The notes beneath the pieces were generated by a model. That model did not search any database, was not told the origin of the DNA, and saw nothing but the letters and a program-made list of their open reading frames with translations. A program made the translations under genes and the position numbers. 7,074 nucleotides of DNA from NCBI GenBank assembly GCA_029573975.1, contig JAKQBU010000314.1, forward strand, positions 1 through 7,074, written 5' to 3'. The stretch is from Planctomycetota bacterium. Its GTDB lineage: Bacteria > Planctomycetota > Phycisphaerae > Sedimentisphaerales > SM23-30. Position 1 is the stretch's first letter; every line of letters begins with the position of its first letter. This document shows, piece after piece, positions 6,177 to 7,074 of the stretch.

Positions 6177-6215
6177 TGATTTCTCCAGCTACAAAAGCCT
6201 CAACCAATAGAAGGT

Positions 6216-6244
6216 ATTCTATTTATTCCTAAGTTATGGTGCAA
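6216..6244 (-). promoter_or_regulatory. Sigma-70-type promoter of the methyltransferase
   Basis: Read on the minus strand, TTGCAC (6244 to 6239) is followed by a 17-base spacer and TAGAAT (6221 to 6216). Five of six bases match the -10 consensus and four of six the -35, at ideal spacing. The predicted start point lies about 30-35 bases upstream of the methyltransferase ATG. The -35 box and its upstream flank closely match those of the opposite promoter. Confidence 0.6.
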
Positions 6245-6288
6245 GAATTATTTAACGGTTTTCCCTTTCAAAAATTCGATTCTTGAAC
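6239..6288. repeat. Inverted repeat spanning both divergent -35 boxes
   Basis: The plus strand at 6279-6288 reads ATTCTTGAAC. The minus strand at 6248-6239 reads ATTCTTGCAC. The arms agree at nine of ten positions and are separated by 30 bases. Each arm carries the -35 box of its own promoter plus four bases upstream. It may be a pair of sites for one regulator, or similarity imposed by shared promoter preference. Confidence 0.5.
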
Positions 6289-6311
6289 AGCAGGCGGAAA
6301 TCGGGTATAAA
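6283..6311 (+). promoter_or_regulatory. Sigma-70-type promoter of the isochorismatase-hemB unit
   Basis: TTGAAC (6283-6288), a 17-base spacer and TATAAA (6306-6311) form a near-consensus promoter about 35 bases before the gene's ATG. Transcription would begin near 6318, leaving a short leader with AGGAG at 6335-6339. This also argues against the in-frame TTG at 6283 being a start codon, since it is the -35 box. Confidence 0.65.
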
Positions 6312-6345
6312 GGCGGCAGTATGGAATTTTAAACAGGAGCGAACC

Positions 6346-6900
6346 ATGGCCGCAAATCAGCTTTTAGATGCCAATCAGAGTCTTTTACTAATAATCGACA
6401 TCCAGGAGGCGTTTCGCCCGCATATCCCGGATCTGGAAACTATTATCCAGCGGGCTCAGGTTATGGTGCAGGCGGCGAAAATCCTGGGTCTGCCGATAAT
6501 GGTGACGGAGCAGTATCCCAAGGGGCTGGGGCGAACAGTGGAACCGCTGCAGCAAAGCCTGGGAGAAAGCCGCTATTATGAAAAGACCGCCTTCAGCGTG
6601 ATGAACGAGCTGGGCTGTCAGGATGCGATTCGCCGGGCGGGCCGAAAGCAGATTATCATCACCGGAATTGAGGCGCATGTTTGCGTCCTGCAAACCGCAC
6701 TGCATCTGCTGCAAGAGGATTTTCAGGTTTTTATTGCGGCGGATGCCGTCAGCTCACGGCGAAAGGTGGATTATGATATGGCGATGGAGCGGATGCGGCA
6801 GGCCGGTGCAGTCACCACCACGGTGGAGGCGGCCATTATGGAGATGACGGTGTCCAGCCGGCATCCCTCGTTTAAGGAAATCTCGAAAACCATCAAATAA
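6346..6900 (+). CDS. Isochorismatase-family cysteine hydrolase
   Basis: This is a 184-aa single-domain member of the isochorismatase-like superfamily, closest in pattern to the ISOC1/YcaC-type hydrolases. The catalytic triad is visible: D18 in LLIIDIQEAF, K80 in YYEKTAFS, and nucleophile C113 in ITGIEAHVCVLQTALHLL, where the Glu-Ala-His-Val-Cys segment holds the typical cis-peptide site. EQYPKGLG (55-62) and the ending TTTVEAAIMEM (157-167) are also family features. The substrate cannot be read from sequence; members hydrolyse amides, imides or isochorismate, and many are uncharacterised. ATG at 6346 has AGGAG six bases upstream and a near-consensus promoter before it. An upstream in-frame TTG at 6283 overlaps the -35 box and is rejected. 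hemB follows after 18 bases, so the two are probably co-transcribed; no known pathway link explains the pairing. Confidence 0.9.
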   Translation: MAANQLLDANQSLLLIIDIQEAFRPHIPDLETIIQRAQVMVQAAKILGLPIMVTEQYPKGLGRTVEPLQQSLGESRYYEKTAFSVMNELGCQDAIRRAGRKQIIITGIEAHVCVLQTALHLLQEDFQVFIAADAVSSRRKVDYDMAMERMRQAGAVTTTVEAAIMEMTVSSRHPSFKEISKTIK

Positions 6901-6918
6901 CTCCCGCGGGAGAACTCT

Positions 6919-7074
6919 ATGGCAAATATACCCATTCGTCTGAGCCGGCTGCGGGCCAATGAAACGCTGCGGAGTATGGTGCGGGAAACCGCGGTCGATC
7001 GCGGCGACCTGATTGCCCCGCTGTTTGTCCATCACGGCCACGGCGTGAAAAAAGAAATCCGCTCGATGCCGGGG
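6919..7074 (+). CDS. hemB: Porphobilinogen synthase (delta-aminolevulinate dehydratase), 5' part
   Basis: HemB condenses two 5-aminolevulinate molecules to porphobilinogen, the first shared pyrrole of heme, siroheme and cobalamin synthesis. Only the first 52 codons are in the window, with no stop. The N-terminus is typical of the family: RLSRLRANETLRSMVRET (7-24), then DLIAPLFVHHG (30-40) and KKEIRSMPG (44-52), matching the usual R-LR-N-R-MVRET...DLI-PLFV-EG...I-SMPG pattern. The active-site lysines and metal-binding residues lie beyond the window. ATG at 6919 has GGGAGA (6908-6913) as a modest ribosome binding site. The gap to the upstream hydrolase is 18 bases, and no promoter or terminator is seen there, so hemB is likely read from the promoter at 6283-6311. 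Confidence 0.92.
   Translation, partial: MANIPIRLSRLRANETLRSMVRETAVDRGDLIAPLFVHHGHGVKKEIRSMPG

Noticed and set aside
6283..6345. N-terminal extension of the hydrolase from TTG 6283
   Set aside because: This TTG is the -35 box of a near-consensus promoter, and ATG 6346 has AGGAG six bases upstream and the expected family N-terminus.
1..7074. CRISPR array, tandem repeats, tRNA, rRNA or riboswitch
   Set aside because: I saw no regularly spaced direct repeats, no tRNA cloverleaf or CCA end, and no known riboswitch core.

Overview
The window is a chromosomal segment in two compositional halves. Bases 1-785 are AT-rich (roughly 30% G+C by counting sample lines). From the uppS start codon at 786 onward the genes are GC-rich (about 60-65% in sample lines). 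The gene content (UppS, FtsK, PanB, HemB) is bacterial housekeeping. The lineage cannot be fixed from sequence alone. GC-rich genes, a divergent PanB, an unusual uppS neighbourhood and a mixture of Shine-Dalgarno and non-Shine-Dalgarno starts would fit a deep-branching Gram-negative such as a planctomycete-type bacterium, but this is a weak inference.

Layout: (a) 1-785, AT-rich: the 3' end of an unrecognised gene (2-496), then two tiny ORFs with good ribosome binding sites (531-611, a 26-aa hydrophobic peptide; 623-700, a 25-aa peptide with a CxxC), then an AT-rich leader. (b) 786-5272, three GC-rich genes on the plus strand: uppS (cell-wall lipid carrier), panB (pantothenate/CoA synthesis, divergent) and ftsK (DNA translocase with an unusual acidic tail). 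They are separated by gaps of 207 and 107 bases, so they may be separate transcription units. (c) 5273-5369, a convergent gap with a weak hairpin. (d) 5370-6176, a class I SAM-dependent methyltransferase on the minus strand. (e) 6177-6345, a divergent promoter region with two well-spaced sigma-70-type promoters whose -35 boxes lie in a near-perfect inverted repeat. (f) 6346-7074, an isochorismatase-family hydrolase followed 18 bases later by the 5' end of hemB (porphobilinogen synthase), probably one operon.

The housekeeping genes serve envelope synthesis, CoA supply, chromosome segregation and tetrapyrrole synthesis, and share no obvious single pathway. I found no CRISPR array, transposase, tRNA, rRNA or recognisable defence system. 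The parts least explained by known families are the AT-rich cassette with its two micro-ORFs, the matched divergent promoters, and the lineage-specific changes in PanB and FtsK.
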